Positions 8,463-16,632 of a stretch of DNA of 64,000 bases are shown here, piece by piece; position 1 is the first letter of the stretch; each line of letters begins with the position of its first letter. Below the pieces are notes generated by a model. That model did not search any database. It was not told the DNA's origin and saw nothing but the letters and a program-made list of their open reading frames with translations. The DNA lies in NCBI RefSeq assembly GCF_000308695.1, contig NZ_BAGG01000009.1, positions 1 to 64,000 on the forward strand, read 5' to 3'. This DNA is from Nocardia takedensis NBRC 100417 (GTDB lineage: Bacteria; Actinomycetota; Actinomycetes; Mycobacteriales; Mycobacteriaceae). Position numbers and translations under genes: made by a program.

Positions 8463-8796
8463 CGCCAGGCACCGGCCAGATCGTGTCCATCGCCACCGAC
8501 TCCAATTCCCCCGAATCAGGACCTGCCCGGCACGAGCGGATCTCAGTTTCCGATAAGCGGCTGCCGAGGAGGACGACGGCGGTTCCGCTGCCAGTGCTCG
8601 GTTACCGGAATCCGGGTTGGCGGGTGGGTGCGGCCGGCCAGATACGGCAGTCCGAATGCGAGGCTGGACTGGATCCTGAGGACGGGCCATTCACGACGCC
8701 CCTCGCGGTTGCCGAACCCAGACCCAGCCACGGCCCGACGATTTCGGCCACACGCCATCTGTGCGCCGACCAGCAGATTGAAGAATCGTTCGGTTC

Positions 8797-9918
8797 CTAG
8801 TTGGCGCTGAACTTGTACACCGATCCGCCAGGTTGTTTACGTCCAGAGTTCTCCTGTGGTGTCGGTATGAACGATCGCAGCACTGCGGGAGGGATGGCGA
8901 GGGGCTCGGCCGCGGCCCGGTAGGGCCGGTCTCCGAATCGTCGGCTCAGGAGTGTCCATAGCAGCAGCGGGCTTTCGTTGCCTACCTCGACCGGTTCTTC
9001 CTTGCGCCAGCCCTTCGCGGACAACTGTACGAACAACGACCTCGTTCGAGTGTCGGTGATCAACTCGAGTGCCGCCGCTCTCATGATCAAAGCTTGTATG
9101 GATACTCCCCAGGTGGCCTTGATCCGCGCGTAGTCAGTCAAAGTTGTTGCATCAGAAAGTATCTCAACGGCCCGGGAGCGCGGGACGAGTAGGGCAGATG
9201 CGAACTTGTTGGCCTCGTTCTCCGGGTCGTTTGCTCGGGGGCGGAACGTATGTAAGACCATGTGCCCGACTTCGTGTGCGATTGTGAATCGCTGTCGATC
9301 ACCGTGCGTGCCCGGGAAGAATCCGATCAGGCCGCTGGCGCCGAGGCCGCCCCAGTACGAGGCTCCGAAATGGCCTCCTCCTGCTGGCGCTTCGTCGCCC
9401 TCGATCTGTGGGGGCACGATAGGGGCCACGGCGACGCCGGCACGTTCCAGTGCGCGCGTGAGATGCGGGATCGGTGCGGCAGGTGCAAGGCGTAGCGCTT
9501 CTCTGGTTTGATCGGCCAAGTGGTTGATTTCGTCGTCGGTCACCGACTCCTGGGTCACAAAGGGGAGGTCGGCAACCGGGTACCTGCCCTCCGTGATCAA
9601 GCCATTCGAGACTCGGTATCCCTCGCCGTACCACCGATGAATCCGTCGAGTCATGGTCCTGCTTGCGCCCGCTAGCTTTCGAAACCGCAGCGAGTCCAGA
9701 GGGATCGAGCTCGACTCGACCCGGAAAAAGCTCAGCGGGGTTCCGGTGGAGTCTGCGATGATCTTGAGTTCGGCTGAGGTTGCGTCACGAGAATGAGTCT
9801 CCACTTCGGACAGCCAGGATTGACCGAGGCCGGTCATTCCGGACAGTTGCTGCTGCGTGAACCCGAACAGTTCGCGCAGCGCGCGTATCCGCTCACCCGG
9901 AGATGCCGGGAGCATCAT
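8797..9918 (-). CDS. XRE-family regulator with ImmA/IrrE metallopeptidase domain
   Basis: A 373-residue two-domain protein. Residues 8-62 form an XRE helix-turn-helix (GERIRALRELFGFTQQQLS, then SWLSEVETHSRD). A zincin of the ImmA/IrrE type follows, with 'FTIAHEVGHMVLH' as the HExxH site and 'NEANKFASALLVP' as the downstream glutamate helix. Such proteins cleave repressors in mobile elements or act in toxin-antitoxin-like modules. The ATG at 9918 follows an AGGAAGG site and lies inside the end of the upstream gene, so the two are coupled. Base composition is less GC-rich than in neighbouring core genes, suggesting transfer. Confidence 0.85.
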   Translation of the reverse strand: MMLPASPGERIRALRELFGFTQQQLSGMTGLGQSWLSEVETHSRDATSAELKIIADSTGTPLSFFRVESSSIPLDSLRFRKLAGASRTMTRRIHRWYGEGYRVSNGLITEGRYPVADLPFVTQESVTDDEINHLADQTREALRLAPAAPIPHLTRALERAGVAVAPIVPPQIEGDEAPAGGGHFGASYWGGLGASGLIGFFPGTHGDRQRFTIAHEVGHMVLHTFRPRANDPENEANKFASALLVPRSRAVEILSDATTLTDYARIKATWGVSIQALIMRAAALELITDTRTRSLFVQLSAKGWRKEEPVEVGNESPLLLWTLLSRRFGDRPYRAAAEPLAIPPAVLRSFIPTPQENSGRKQPGGSVYKFSAN

Positions 9919-10531
9919 CACCACCTTCCTCTTCCGCTTCGGGAATCCAAAGATCCAAGCCCTCATCAGTCGGCTGGAACTCGAGATCGGACAACTCCTG
10001 AGCAGTTTCGGGGAGCACGAACTCGAGATCGACCTTGGCCCGTTCTCCCCACCTCCACGGACCGATCGTACGAACGATCCGGAAAGTGGGTGTCGCTGAC
10101 TCTCGATCTATCCGCCACACGCCGAGCAAGCGGTCGTTCGCTTCTCCGCTGAGCGGGAGTTGGGGCGGCAACGGCGGGTTGCTGAAATACGCCTGGCGAG
10201 CCTCGTTGGTGCCGGGAGGGGGGATGTAGTCGTCTGCGTGCGCGTGCAGCAGGTGAACTCGATAGTTACCGTCGCTCAGCCACAGGGCGCCGTTCTGTGA
10301 GTGTCGGCCTGCCAACTTCCATGCACCGAGCGAGCCGACTCTTGCTTGGTGCAACTTATGATGGGCGAGCGCGCGAATCGTGTGAGTCGCGTGCCAGCCA
10401 TAGAGATCAGCATCCGCGAGCTCGGGCAGGCGCGAACGGCGGATCTGCTCAGCCCAGGCAAAGGTGTCGTGGAGCGGCTCGCACAGGTCGGACAACGCCG
10501 ATCGCACCCGCTCCACGTGCTCCTTAATCAT
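9893..10531 (-). CDS. Hypothetical protein, partner of the XRE-ImmA/IrrE gene
   Basis: About 212 residues from the ATG at 10531; the frame is open to 10639. No known family is recognised. The protein has a helical N-terminal region (MIKEHVERVRSALSDL), a His/Trp-rich central part (LYGWHATHTIRALAHHKLHQ) and an acidic C terminus. A TATTAT hexamer ends 7 bases before the ATG, as expected for a leaderless actinobacterial transcript. The last 26 bases overlap the XRE-ImmA/IrrE gene, and its own start overlaps the preceding stop as ATGA. A two-gene regulatory or toxin-antitoxin-like module is an inference from that layout. Confidence 0.7.
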   Translation of the reverse strand: MIKEHVERVRSALSDLCEPLHDTFAWAEQIRRSRLPELADADLYGWHATHTIRALAHHKLHQARVGSLGAWKLAGRHSQNGALWLSDGNYRVHLLHAHADDYIPPPGTNEARQAYFSNPPLPPQLPLSGEANDRLLGVWRIDRESATPTFRIVRTIGPWRWGERAKVDLEFVLPETAQELSDLEFQPTDEGLDLWIPEAEEEGGDDAPGISG

Positions 10532-11331
10532 GGCGTCGATAATATCAGGAAGAAAGTTAAGGTGCTGTGTCTCTTCGGTAGCTGGCGTGTCTGTCTCCCG
10601 CCCGAGTAGATGTTCGCCGCGCTGCGGGGTGCCACCCACGTGTGGGGAGCGTGCATTCGCGGTCGGCCGGAAATGACCCAGGTCCGCGTCCTCGAATTCG
10701 CGCAGGCGGTGATGGGCTTCCGGATCGACCCCTGACCTGCCTGCGAGCCGCCGCGGTGGCGGGTCTGCGGCAACCTCGCGAGTGCCGGTTGTGTGATGAC
10801 GCCGTCATCACCGGTTCCGCGAAAGGCCAGGTCGGCGCATGATGACTGGGTCATCACCCGGATGGTACTGTTGAGCTTCGTAATGTCATGAATCGTCCTG
10901 AAAAGCGGTTGAACAGCGGCGATGTCGACGCGTTGGCTGATTGACCTGCGCATTTCCGGCGATCCGTACCGGGGTTCGATTCCCCCAGGCGGCTCCATTT
11001 CTGAATCAATTCCCGCTGGTTGTGGCGTGCCCGGTTCCTCGCGGTGGGGGTTCTGCCGTTGCAGCGCCTCGATCAGGTGGTGGGCGGCGGTGGCCGGTTC
11101 GAGGGGGCCGCACATTTCGCGGAGGGACGCGAGTCGGGTACACGCGTTCAGTGATTCGTGGGTCGGGATGTATTCCTTCAGGCGTTGCGCCTCGGTGGAC
11201 TGTTGGAAGGCGAGGACGAGTGTGATGTCGTCTAAGTGCGCGGTTTCGCGGCCGATCGCCGCTGGGTCCCCGTCGAAGAAGGCGTCGGTGTCCAGTAGTT
11301 GCGCTTTTCCGGACCGCTTCGGTGACGGCAT
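10528..11331 (-). CDS. Hypothetical protein, 3' half possibly non-genuine
   Basis: The frame starts at an ATG (11331) 8 bases after GAGGGG and runs 267 residues. The first 95 residues (MPSPKRSGKAQLLDTDAFFD, then PAAIGRETAHLDDITLVLAF) look like real protein. From about residue 110 the frame crosses the antisense of a tRNA 3'-end-like sequence and then reads as low-quality sequence. The stop overlaps the next start as ATGA, which favours expression of the whole frame, but the original gene may have been truncated by integration at the tRNA-like site. No family is recognised. Confidence 0.45.
   Translation of the reverse strand: MPSPKRSGKAQLLDTDAFFDGDPAAIGRETAHLDDITLVLAFQQSTEAQRLKEYIPTHESLNACTRLASLREMCGPLEPATAAHHLIEALQRQNPHREEPGTPQPAGIDSEMEPPGGIEPRYGSPEMRRSISQRVDIAAVQPLFRTIHDITKLNSTIRVMTQSSCADLAFRGTGDDGVITQPALARLPQTRHRGGSQAGQGSIRKPITACANSRTRTWVISGRPRMHAPHTWVAPRSAANIYSGGRQTRQLPKRHSTLTFFLILSTP
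10970..10997 (+). other. tRNA 3'-end-like sequence (candidate attachment site)
   Basis: cggggttcgattccccc forms a T-arm with canonical TTCGATT loop, followed by aggcggc, a discriminator t and cca. The acceptor end would pair with a 5' GCCGCCT, as I recall for actinobacterial tRNA-Thr, but no such 5' half lies upstream and the anticodon arm does not fold. It is therefore a 3' fragment only, the part typically duplicated when an element integrates at a tRNA gene. Confidence 0.5.
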
Positions 11332-11482
11332 CTTCTGCACCCCTCACCCATCGTGCTGCGGCGTTCGGCGAGACATCTGGTTGTCGAGTTGTCCGCCACG
11401 GCAGGTGCTTTCGCGTGCTCGCGGTGGTCGAGGGGTGCGGACGAGAAGATCGACTCCGGTTCCCCGCGGGCCGATGACTTGC

Positions 11483-11575
11483 TATGATCGAGCGGTCACG
11501 TAAGTGACGTCGAGTGGTGAGGACCGCCCTGCGTAGACGGCCCCCACCGATGGGTTACCTGATCCGTACTCGACG
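11483..11575 (+). ncRNA. Candidate structured RNA with its own promoter
   Basis: A TATGAT -10-like hexamer lies at 11483-11488. Downstream are a small hairpin GTCAC/GTGAC (11495-11508) and a long-range 8-bp closing stem CGTCGAGT (11508-11515) with ACTCGACG (11568-11575). Inside the stem, GGTG (11516-11519) pairs with CACC (11545-11548), with a CCG/CGG inner helix. The nested pairing suggests a folded RNA; no known class was recognised. Its 3' end overlaps the small gene on the other strand. Confidence 0.35.
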
Positions 11576-11671
11576 GACCAGAGCGAGCGCCCCGGCGATC
11601 GCGGCAGCCAGTATCAGTGACATGCCGTAGTCGACCGGGGCGTTACCCTTTTTCCGGCGATGTTTCGCCAT
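11555..11671 (-). CDS. Small membrane protein, 38 residues
   Basis: An ATG at 11671 follows a near-perfect Shine-Dalgarno (AAGGAGGTGAT). The product begins with a basic segment MAKHRRKKG, has one hydrophobic helix (GMSLILAAAIAGALALV) and ends RRVRIR, so it is a single-pass protein with basic residues on both sides. No family is recognised. The strong ribosome-binding site is the best evidence that it is expressed. The coding strand is antisense to the 3' end of the candidate structured RNA. Confidence 0.6.
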   Translation of the reverse strand: MAKHRRKKGNAPVDYGMSLILAAAIAGALALVRRVRIR

Positions 11672-11822
11672 CTCCCCATCACCTCCTTCCTGGGCGCGGT
11701 GTGTGGACCTTGTCCACCGCCCCTCGGCTGGAGGTGTCTTCACTCTACGGCAGCCCCGTGGTCAAAAAGCAACTGGCACAGCGGGTTTCGGACTTATGAC
11801 AAGTGTTCGGTAGGTATGCCGA

Positions 11823-12638
11823 ACGTCCAACAGCCGCTCGCTCGGGCCGACTCGAACGGTTGCGACCGGGCCGTGGCTGGGGGCGGGGGAGCGGCCGACG
11901 GTGGTGATCGCGCCGGGGGTTTCGGGGCAGGCGGACCGGTGCGCGATGTCGGTGGCGTTCTCGACGGGGATGACGGTGTTCACCGATCCGTCGCCGGGGA
12001 TCTCGGCCAATCAGGAGTAGCCGTCCTCGGCGGTGTGGAGCGGGTTGGGGGCGCGGGTGCTGGTCGTGGACTACATCGGCTTGGGGACGCCAGGGATCCA
12101 CACGTTCGCGAATCGGATCGAAGGGGCGCACGCGGTGCTGGACGCGGCGCGGGCGGCGAACGCGCTGGCCGGGGTCGACGCCGACGCGCCCGTGGTCTTC
12201 TGGGGATATTCGCAGGGCGGGGGTGCGACGGCGGCCGCGGCGGAGATGCAGCCGACCTACGCGCCGGAATTGAATCTGAAGGGGACCTGGGCGGGCGGGC
12301 CGGTGGCGGATCTGGCGGCGATCCTCGAACGGATCGACGGCGCGTTGATCGGCGGGGTGGTGGGGTCCTCGCGCCCGGCGACCCCGGTGTTGATCACCAG
12401 CGGACGCAACGACGACACCGTCCCCTACGGGCAGGCTCGGCAGTTGGCGCTGGATTGGTGCGCGCAGGGGGCGACGGTCACCTTCCGCACCAACGAACTG
12501 CCGCCGATCCTGCCGGGCGCGACCATTCCGGCGCATTTCGGGCCGGAGCTCATCGAAGGATTCGGTCCCGACAACGCCGTCACCTACCTGCTGGATCGCC
12601 TCGCGGACAAGCCGGTCTCCGGGTGCTCGCCGGCTTGA
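11823..12638 (+). pseudogene. Secretory lipase (LIP family) gene, 5'-truncated and with an internal TAG
   Basis: One plus-strand frame reads as a fungal-type secretory lipase. 'PTVVIAPGVSGQADRCAMSV' and 'TVFTDPSPGISANQE' are followed by a TAG at 12018-12020. The same frame then continues 'WSGLGARVLVVDYIGLGTPG', the nucleophile elbow 'FWGYSQGGGATAAAA', and 'TSGRNDDTVPYGQA' with the acid residue. The signal peptide and first 70-odd residues of the family are absent upstream of 11823. Loss of the 5' end plus an in-frame stop means no complete enzyme is made; a restart at the GTG 12033 would give only the C-terminal half. Confidence 0.8.
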
Positions 12639-12823
12639 TCGGTCGCGGTCGGGGCGGTCTGTGGTCGGTCACGGACCACCCCCATCGGATTCATGACGTG
12701 CCCGGATTTCGCGTTGAACAGCGGATTCCGGGCCGTCGGGTGAGGACTCTGGTCGCAGTCCGGTACGTGGCGGGACAGCAGCCGCGCCGGGAGCGACAGC
12801 GATTTCACGCGGGAAGGTTTCGG

Positions 12824-14017
12824 ATGGGGACAAGGACTTGGGGACGATTGTGGATGGTCGCGATGGCGGTGACGGCGTGCGCGGTCTCCGGGGGCGTCGG
12901 GAACGCGGTGCCGCAGGCGACCGCCCCCGACAAGCCGGTGACCGAACAGCAACTGGCCGACTACATCGCCGACGGGTTGAAGGTCCGTCCGGTGGCGGGG
13001 ACCGGATCGGCGTGCAGTTCGGGTAGCGGCACGGGGTCGGGCAACGGGTCCGGCGACTGCTACGGCGGGTCCGGCAGCAGTTCGGGGTCGGCGGGCGGAT
13101 CTGCCAGCGACACCGTGGGTTTCGGCCCGTCGATGACGTCGTGGGTCTCGGCGTTCGGCTACGGGCTCCAGCATCCGGACGCCGCGCCGCCCGGAACCAA
13201 CGACTGGTCCTGCAAGCCGACCGCGGCGCATCCGCGCCCGGTGATCGCGCTGCACGGCACCTGGATGAACGCCTACAACGGTTTCGCGTTCATGGGACAG
13301 CCGTTGAAGGACGCCGGGTTCTGCGTGTTCACCTTCAACTACGGGCGCTCGAATCTGCTCCAGGGCGGCGGGCTCGGTTCGCTGCTGCCCGGGGTGATGG
13401 GCACCGGCTACATCCAGGATTCGGCCGATCAGGTGGCGCTGTTCGTGGATCGGGTGCTGGCGGCGACGGGGGCCGACGAGGTCGACGTCATCGCGCATTC
13501 GCAGGGTGGTGCGCTGGCGAACTGGTACACCAAGTTCGACGGCGGCGCGGCGAAGGTGAACAAGCTCATCACCTTCGGGGCCACCCATCACGGCACCACC
13601 TTGGACGGGATCGGCGCGCTCGGCCGCGCGATCAACAACCTGGGGATCGATGTGCTCGGCCTGGTGGAGATCTTCGTGGGGCACGCGGGAATCCAGCAGA
13701 CGGTCGGCTCGGATTTCGTGAACACCCTGAACGCGAACGGTGACACGGTGGCAGGCGTCGACTACACGGTCGTCGGCACCCGCTACGACGAGGTCACCAC
13801 CCCGTTCGACCTGACCTTCCTGAAGGCGGGCCCGGGCGCGACGGTGAACAACATCGTCTTGCAGGACGGCTGCGAATCCGATGTCTCCGACCATCTGACG
13901 CTGATGTATTCGCCGCGCGCGCTGTCGATCGCGCTGCGGGCCCTGGATCCGGCGGGCCATCCGGACCTGGTGTGCTCGTTCAATCCGTGGCTGGTCGGCG
14001 GCGGTGGTTCGCTCTAG
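12824..14017 (+). CDS. Secreted lipase/esterase, alpha/beta hydrolase (lipase class 2 type)
   Basis: A 397-residue secreted enzyme. The N-terminal signal peptide (MGTRTWGRLWMVAMAVTACA) is followed by a Gly/Ser-rich linker with few charged residues (near residues 65-95). The catalytic domain starts near 'SWVSAFGYGLQHPDAAPPG'. 'VIALHGTWMNAYNGF' is the oxyanion loop and 'VIAHSQGGALANWY' carries the nucleophilic serine; the C-terminal 'SDHLTLMYSP' supplies the catalytic histidine. It resembles actinobacterial and Bacillus EstA-type triacylglycerol lipases. GGGAAGG precedes the ATG at 12824. It follows the broken LIP-family gene on the same strand. Confidence 0.85.
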   Translation: MGTRTWGRLWMVAMAVTACAVSGGVGNAVPQATAPDKPVTEQQLADYIADGLKVRPVAGTGSACSSGSGTGSGNGSGDCYGGSGSSSGSAGGSASDTVGFGPSMTSWVSAFGYGLQHPDAAPPGTNDWSCKPTAAHPRPVIALHGTWMNAYNGFAFMGQPLKDAGFCVFTFNYGRSNLLQGGGLGSLLPGVMGTGYIQDSADQVALFVDRVLAATGADEVDVIAHSQGGALANWYTKFDGGAAKVNKLITFGATHHGTTLDGIGALGRAINNLGIDVLGLVEIFVGHAGIQQTVGSDFVNTLNANGDTVAGVDYTVVGTRYDEVTTPFDLTFLKAGPGATVNNIVLQDGCESDVSDHLTLMYSPRALSIALRALDPAGHPDLVCSFNPWLVGGGGSL

Positions 14018-14075
14018 CGGACGATTACGGGACACCGGAAGGGTGGCGGTGAACGGCTACCGCTACCCTTCGTGC

Positions 14076-14117
14076 GGGGGAAGCTCCTTCGGATACGTGA
14101 TCAGCGGAGCTTCCCCC
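14076..14117. terminator. Bidirectional terminator hairpin
   Basis: Perfect 12-bp arms gggggaagctcc (14076-14087) and ggagcttccccc (14106-14117), loop 18 bases. It sits between the convergent lipase gene (ends 14017) and alpha/beta hydrolase gene (ends 14156). Confidence 0.75.
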
Positions 14118-14155
14118 TCTTCCGAACCACCCCGGGCTCAGGGGATTTCGCTCGC

Positions 14156-15211
14156 TCAGACGGCGGTCGCCGCGGGGCGGGCGCCGCGTTCGGCGATCCG
14201 GCCCAGGACCGCGTTGAAGCGGTCGATGGCTTCCACGTTGCCCAGGTGGCCGGTCGGGAAGACGTGGTAATCGGCCAGAGTGCCCGCCGCTTCGAGGATT
14301 TCGGCGATGCGCCGCGACATCCGCTCGGGCAGCAGCAGGTCGTTCGCGCCGGCGATGACGGTGGTCGGGACGCTGAGATGCTTGGCGGAATCGCCGAGGT
14401 TCATGTCGACGAGGGCGGCGGCGTGCAGGCCGCGGGTCAGCGGGCGACAGCCGCGGATGATCCCGAGCGCGAAGGAGACTTCGTCGGCGGTGGCCTTGGG
14501 ATTCATGACCCGGTTCTTGAGCACCGCGCTGACCAGCGGGCCGCCGGGTACCGGGAACGGGGAGAACAGCAAGGTCTCGGCGATCAGGCCGGGCATGCGG
14601 ATCGGGTTGCCGCGCAGGGTGATTTGACGTGCGGACACCGTCAGCGGCTTGTTGAGCAGCGGCAGCATGTCGGTCTCGTAGCGGACCTCGCCGGAGGTGG
14701 TGTTGAGCAGCACGACTTCGCTCGCCCGCTCGGCGACCTGGTCGGGGAAGTGAGCGGCCCACGCCTGCAACGTCATCCCGCCCATGCTGTGCCCGACGAG
14801 GACGGCCCGCTTGCCGCGCGGGAGCGCCGCTTCGAGGACGGCTTCGAGATCCTCGGCGAGCGTGGCGGGGCCGAGGGCGGCGCGGCCGAGGGCGCTCTCG
14901 CCGTGGCCGCGCTGATCGTAGGTGAGCACCCGGTAGCGATCGGCGAACGCGTTGATCTGCGGGTACCAGTACTCGATGCTGCAACTCCACCCGTGGATGA
15001 GCACGATGGGGTCGCCGTCGGCGGGCCCGTAGGCGTGCACCCGCAGGCGCGCCCCGTCGGCGGTGGTCACGGGGATGACGTCGTGCGGCGCGGTGGGCTT
15101 GTTCAACAGCGCGGTGGCGTACTTGCGATTCCGCATCCCGGCGCGATAGGCGGCCGTGAGCGGCTCGGTTCCGCGTAGCGACGCGAGCGTCTTCATCGAC
15201 GTGACCAGCAT
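14156..15211 (-). CDS. Alpha/beta hydrolase
   Basis: A 351-residue hydrolase. 'IVLIHGWSCSIEYWYPQI' is the oxyanion segment, 'DQRGHGES' the conserved turn, 'LVGHSMGGMTLQAW' the nucleophile elbow with Ser, 'VIAGANDLLLP' the acid segment and 'FPTGHLGNVE' the catalytic His. No signal peptide is seen, so it is probably cytoplasmic. An AAGGAG site precedes the ATG at 15211. The substrate is unknown; ester or lipid hydrolases of this type are abundant in Nocardia. Confidence 0.85.
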   Translation of the reverse strand: MLVTSMKTLASLRGTEPLTAAYRAGMRNRKYATALLNKPTAPHDVIPVTTADGARLRVHAYGPADGDPIVLIHGWSCSIEYWYPQINAFADRYRVLTYDQRGHGESALGRAALGPATLAEDLEAVLEAALPRGKRAVLVGHSMGGMTLQAWAAHFPDQVAERASEVVLLNTTSGEVRYETDMLPLLNKPLTVSARQITLRGNPIRMPGLIAETLLFSPFPVPGGPLVSAVLKNRVMNPKATADEVSFALGIIRGCRPLTRGLHAAALVDMNLGDSAKHLSVPTTVIAGANDLLLPERMSRRIAEILEAAGTLADYHVFPTGHLGNVEAIDRFNAVLGRIAERGARPAATAV

Positions 15212-15515
15212 TCGAGCACTCCTTTGTGTCTGCCGTTACCGTACCGTGCAAGCTGGGGTGCTAGCTAGTGCAAGCGTCGGTTGCGGAAATCCTGGCTCGA
15301 AAGCGCGGATACCCGGTATTCGGTCCGGCGAACCTGCCCCGTGCGCGAAAGATCGAACACCGCTCACCAGGGGAAACGCCCGGGTGTGAGGCGGTGTTCG
15401 GCGCTGGGACGTCGTGACCGCTCGCATACTTCCGATATCGCGAGCGCGGTCACGGACGCTACGACTCCGCCGCCCCGGATCTGTCCGGGGCTCGGCGGAG
15501 TCGGGAATCGGGCGC
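15212..15515. other. Intergenic region, no gene seen
   Basis: About 300 bases between two minus-strand genes. It holds the promoter region of the alpha/beta hydrolase gene on its left side and a strong hairpin (15463-15502) on its right. No coding pattern or known RNA was seen in either strand. Confidence 0.5.
15463..15502 (-). terminator. Terminator hairpin downstream of the small hypothetical gene
   Basis: Outer arms gactccgccg (15463-15472) and cggcggagtc (15493-15502) enclose a second stem ccccgga/tccgggg, with a small CT bulge and a 4-base loop. The long GC stem begins 13 bases after the stop codon of the 15516-15785 gene. Confidence 0.7.
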
Positions 15516-15785
15516 TCAGCCCGGGGTGAGGAGTTCCGCGATCAGTTCGGGGACGACCAGGCAGACCTGATCGTCGGGGTGGAAGTCCACCCGCGGGTCG
15601 CGGTGACGCGGTGCTCGGACGAACACCACCACCGACGACCCGTCACCGGGATCTATCTCTACCGCGACCGAACCCGCGGTTTCGCCCTCCAGGGCGCCCT
15701 GCCAGCGGCCGACATGCCCGAATTCGAGCCTGCGTGCCGAACTGACCCCAAACGCGTCGAGCCGGGTAACACCAGCGGCATCCAC
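15516..15785 (-). CDS. Small hypothetical protein
   Basis: An 89-residue frame from a GTG at 15785. The protein reads MDAAGVTRLDAFGVSSARRL at the start, is acidic in the middle (EIDPGDGSSVVVFVR) and ends VVPELIAELLTPG. It looks like a small soluble beta-rich domain, but no family is recognised. A strong hairpin directly follows the stop. The ribosome-binding site is weak and the start uncertain. It is divergent from the DUF2752 gene. Confidence 0.55.
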   Translation of the reverse strand: MDAAGVTRLDAFGVSSARRLEFGHVGRWQGALEGETAGSVAVEIDPGDGSSVVVFVRAPRHRDPRVDFHPDDQVCLVVPELIAELLTPG

Positions 15786-15964
15786 GTCGGGAAATGCTAC
15801 GGGAGCAGCGGAAACGCCGGAGCGAATCGATCATGTTCGACGCCTGAGCGGCTAGGATGCGCCGTCCCGGGCCCCACTGTGGTGGCGGCTCGGCGGTGCG
15901 GCCGATTACCGTGTCGACTGTGGAGGGCACGCACGTCCCGGGCGAAACGGCCGCGGAGTCGATC

Positions 15965-16396
15965 ATGGCGAAATACACCTCGCCGCCGAAGCATCGCGGC
16001 TGGCGCGCGATGCCGATTCCGCTGCTGACGGCGGGGGTCGGCCTCGGTGCGGTGGCGCTGCTGGCGGTGCGTGACCCCCACGTGGAGGGGTCCTACGGCT
16101 ACTGCCCGGTCTACGCGCTCACCGGTTTGTACTGCCCCGGTTGCGGGGGGATGCGCGCGGTGCACAACCTGACCGAGGGCCGCGTCCTGGACGCGCTGCA
16201 CAGCAACCTGATCGCGGTCCCCCTGCTGTTCGGGCTCGCGCTGTGGGTGGGGTCGTGGATCGTGCGGGCCTGGCGTGGTGAACGGTTGGTGCTGCCGCGG
16301 ATCGAGCGCACCACCATGTACGCCCTGCTCGGCCTGATCGCGGTGTACTCCGTCCTGCGCAACACGCCGTGGGGCGGGTGGCTGACCCCCGTCTGA
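15965..16396 (+). CDS. DUF2752 membrane protein
   Basis: A 143-residue protein with three hydrophobic segments. The family hallmark 'YCPGCGGMRAVHNLTEGR', a Cys-Pro-x-Cys-Gly motif preceded by another Cys (SYGYCPVYALTGL), lies between the first and second segments. 'VYSVLRNTPW' near the C terminus is also typical. The function of DUF2752 proteins is unknown. The ATG at 15965 has CGGAG upstream and gives the usual length; the frame is open further 5'. Confidence 0.8.
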   Translation: MAKYTSPPKHRGWRAMPIPLLTAGVGLGAVALLAVRDPHVEGSYGYCPVYALTGLYCPGCGGMRAVHNLTEGRVLDALHSNLIAVPLLFGLALWVGSWIVRAWRGERLVLPRIERTTMYALLGLIAVYSVLRNTPWGGWLTPV

Positions 16397-16442
16397 CCGG
16401 AAACGGCTGCTTGACCCCGCGCGAGACGGGCAAGCTTCGAAT

Positions 16443-16631
16443 ATGAGCGACACGTTGAAGCAGCGCATCCGGGCCAAGCTGTTGCGCCAGTTGGACGAGG
16501 ACGGCGCACCGGACGCCGAACAGGACGACACCCGCCAGGTCGCGATCGAGAACGATCTGGAGACCCTCGCGGCCGTCGCCGACGACGATCCCATCGTCGA
16601 GGAACTGGCCTCGCGCTACCTGGTCTTCTGA
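16443..16631 (+). CDS. Small acidic hypothetical protein, 62 residues
   Basis: MSDTLKQRIRAKLLRQLDED begins a basic amphipathic helix; the rest is acidic (ENDLETLAAVADDDPIVEEL) and ends in SRYLVF. It is soluble, with no membrane segment and no recognised family. It lies downstream of the DUF2752 gene on the same strand and converges with the M1 peptidase gene with a single base between the stop codons. Confidence 0.6.
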   Translation: MSDTLKQRIRAKLLRQLDEDGAPDAEQDDTRQVAIENDLETLAAVADDDPIVEELASRYLVF

Positions 16632-16632
16632 T

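Noticed and set aside
10890-10997. A complete tRNA gene ending at 10997
   Set aside because: The T-arm and acceptor 3' strand are good, but no acceptor 5' strand, D-arm or stable anticodon stem can be found upstream.
11660-12823. Long plus-strand frame continuous with the secreted lipase and extending 1.1 kb upstream of it
   Set aside because: The upstream part is Gly/Arg-rich out-of-frame translation of the broken LIP-family lipase; the signal peptide and ribosome-binding site place the true start at 12824.
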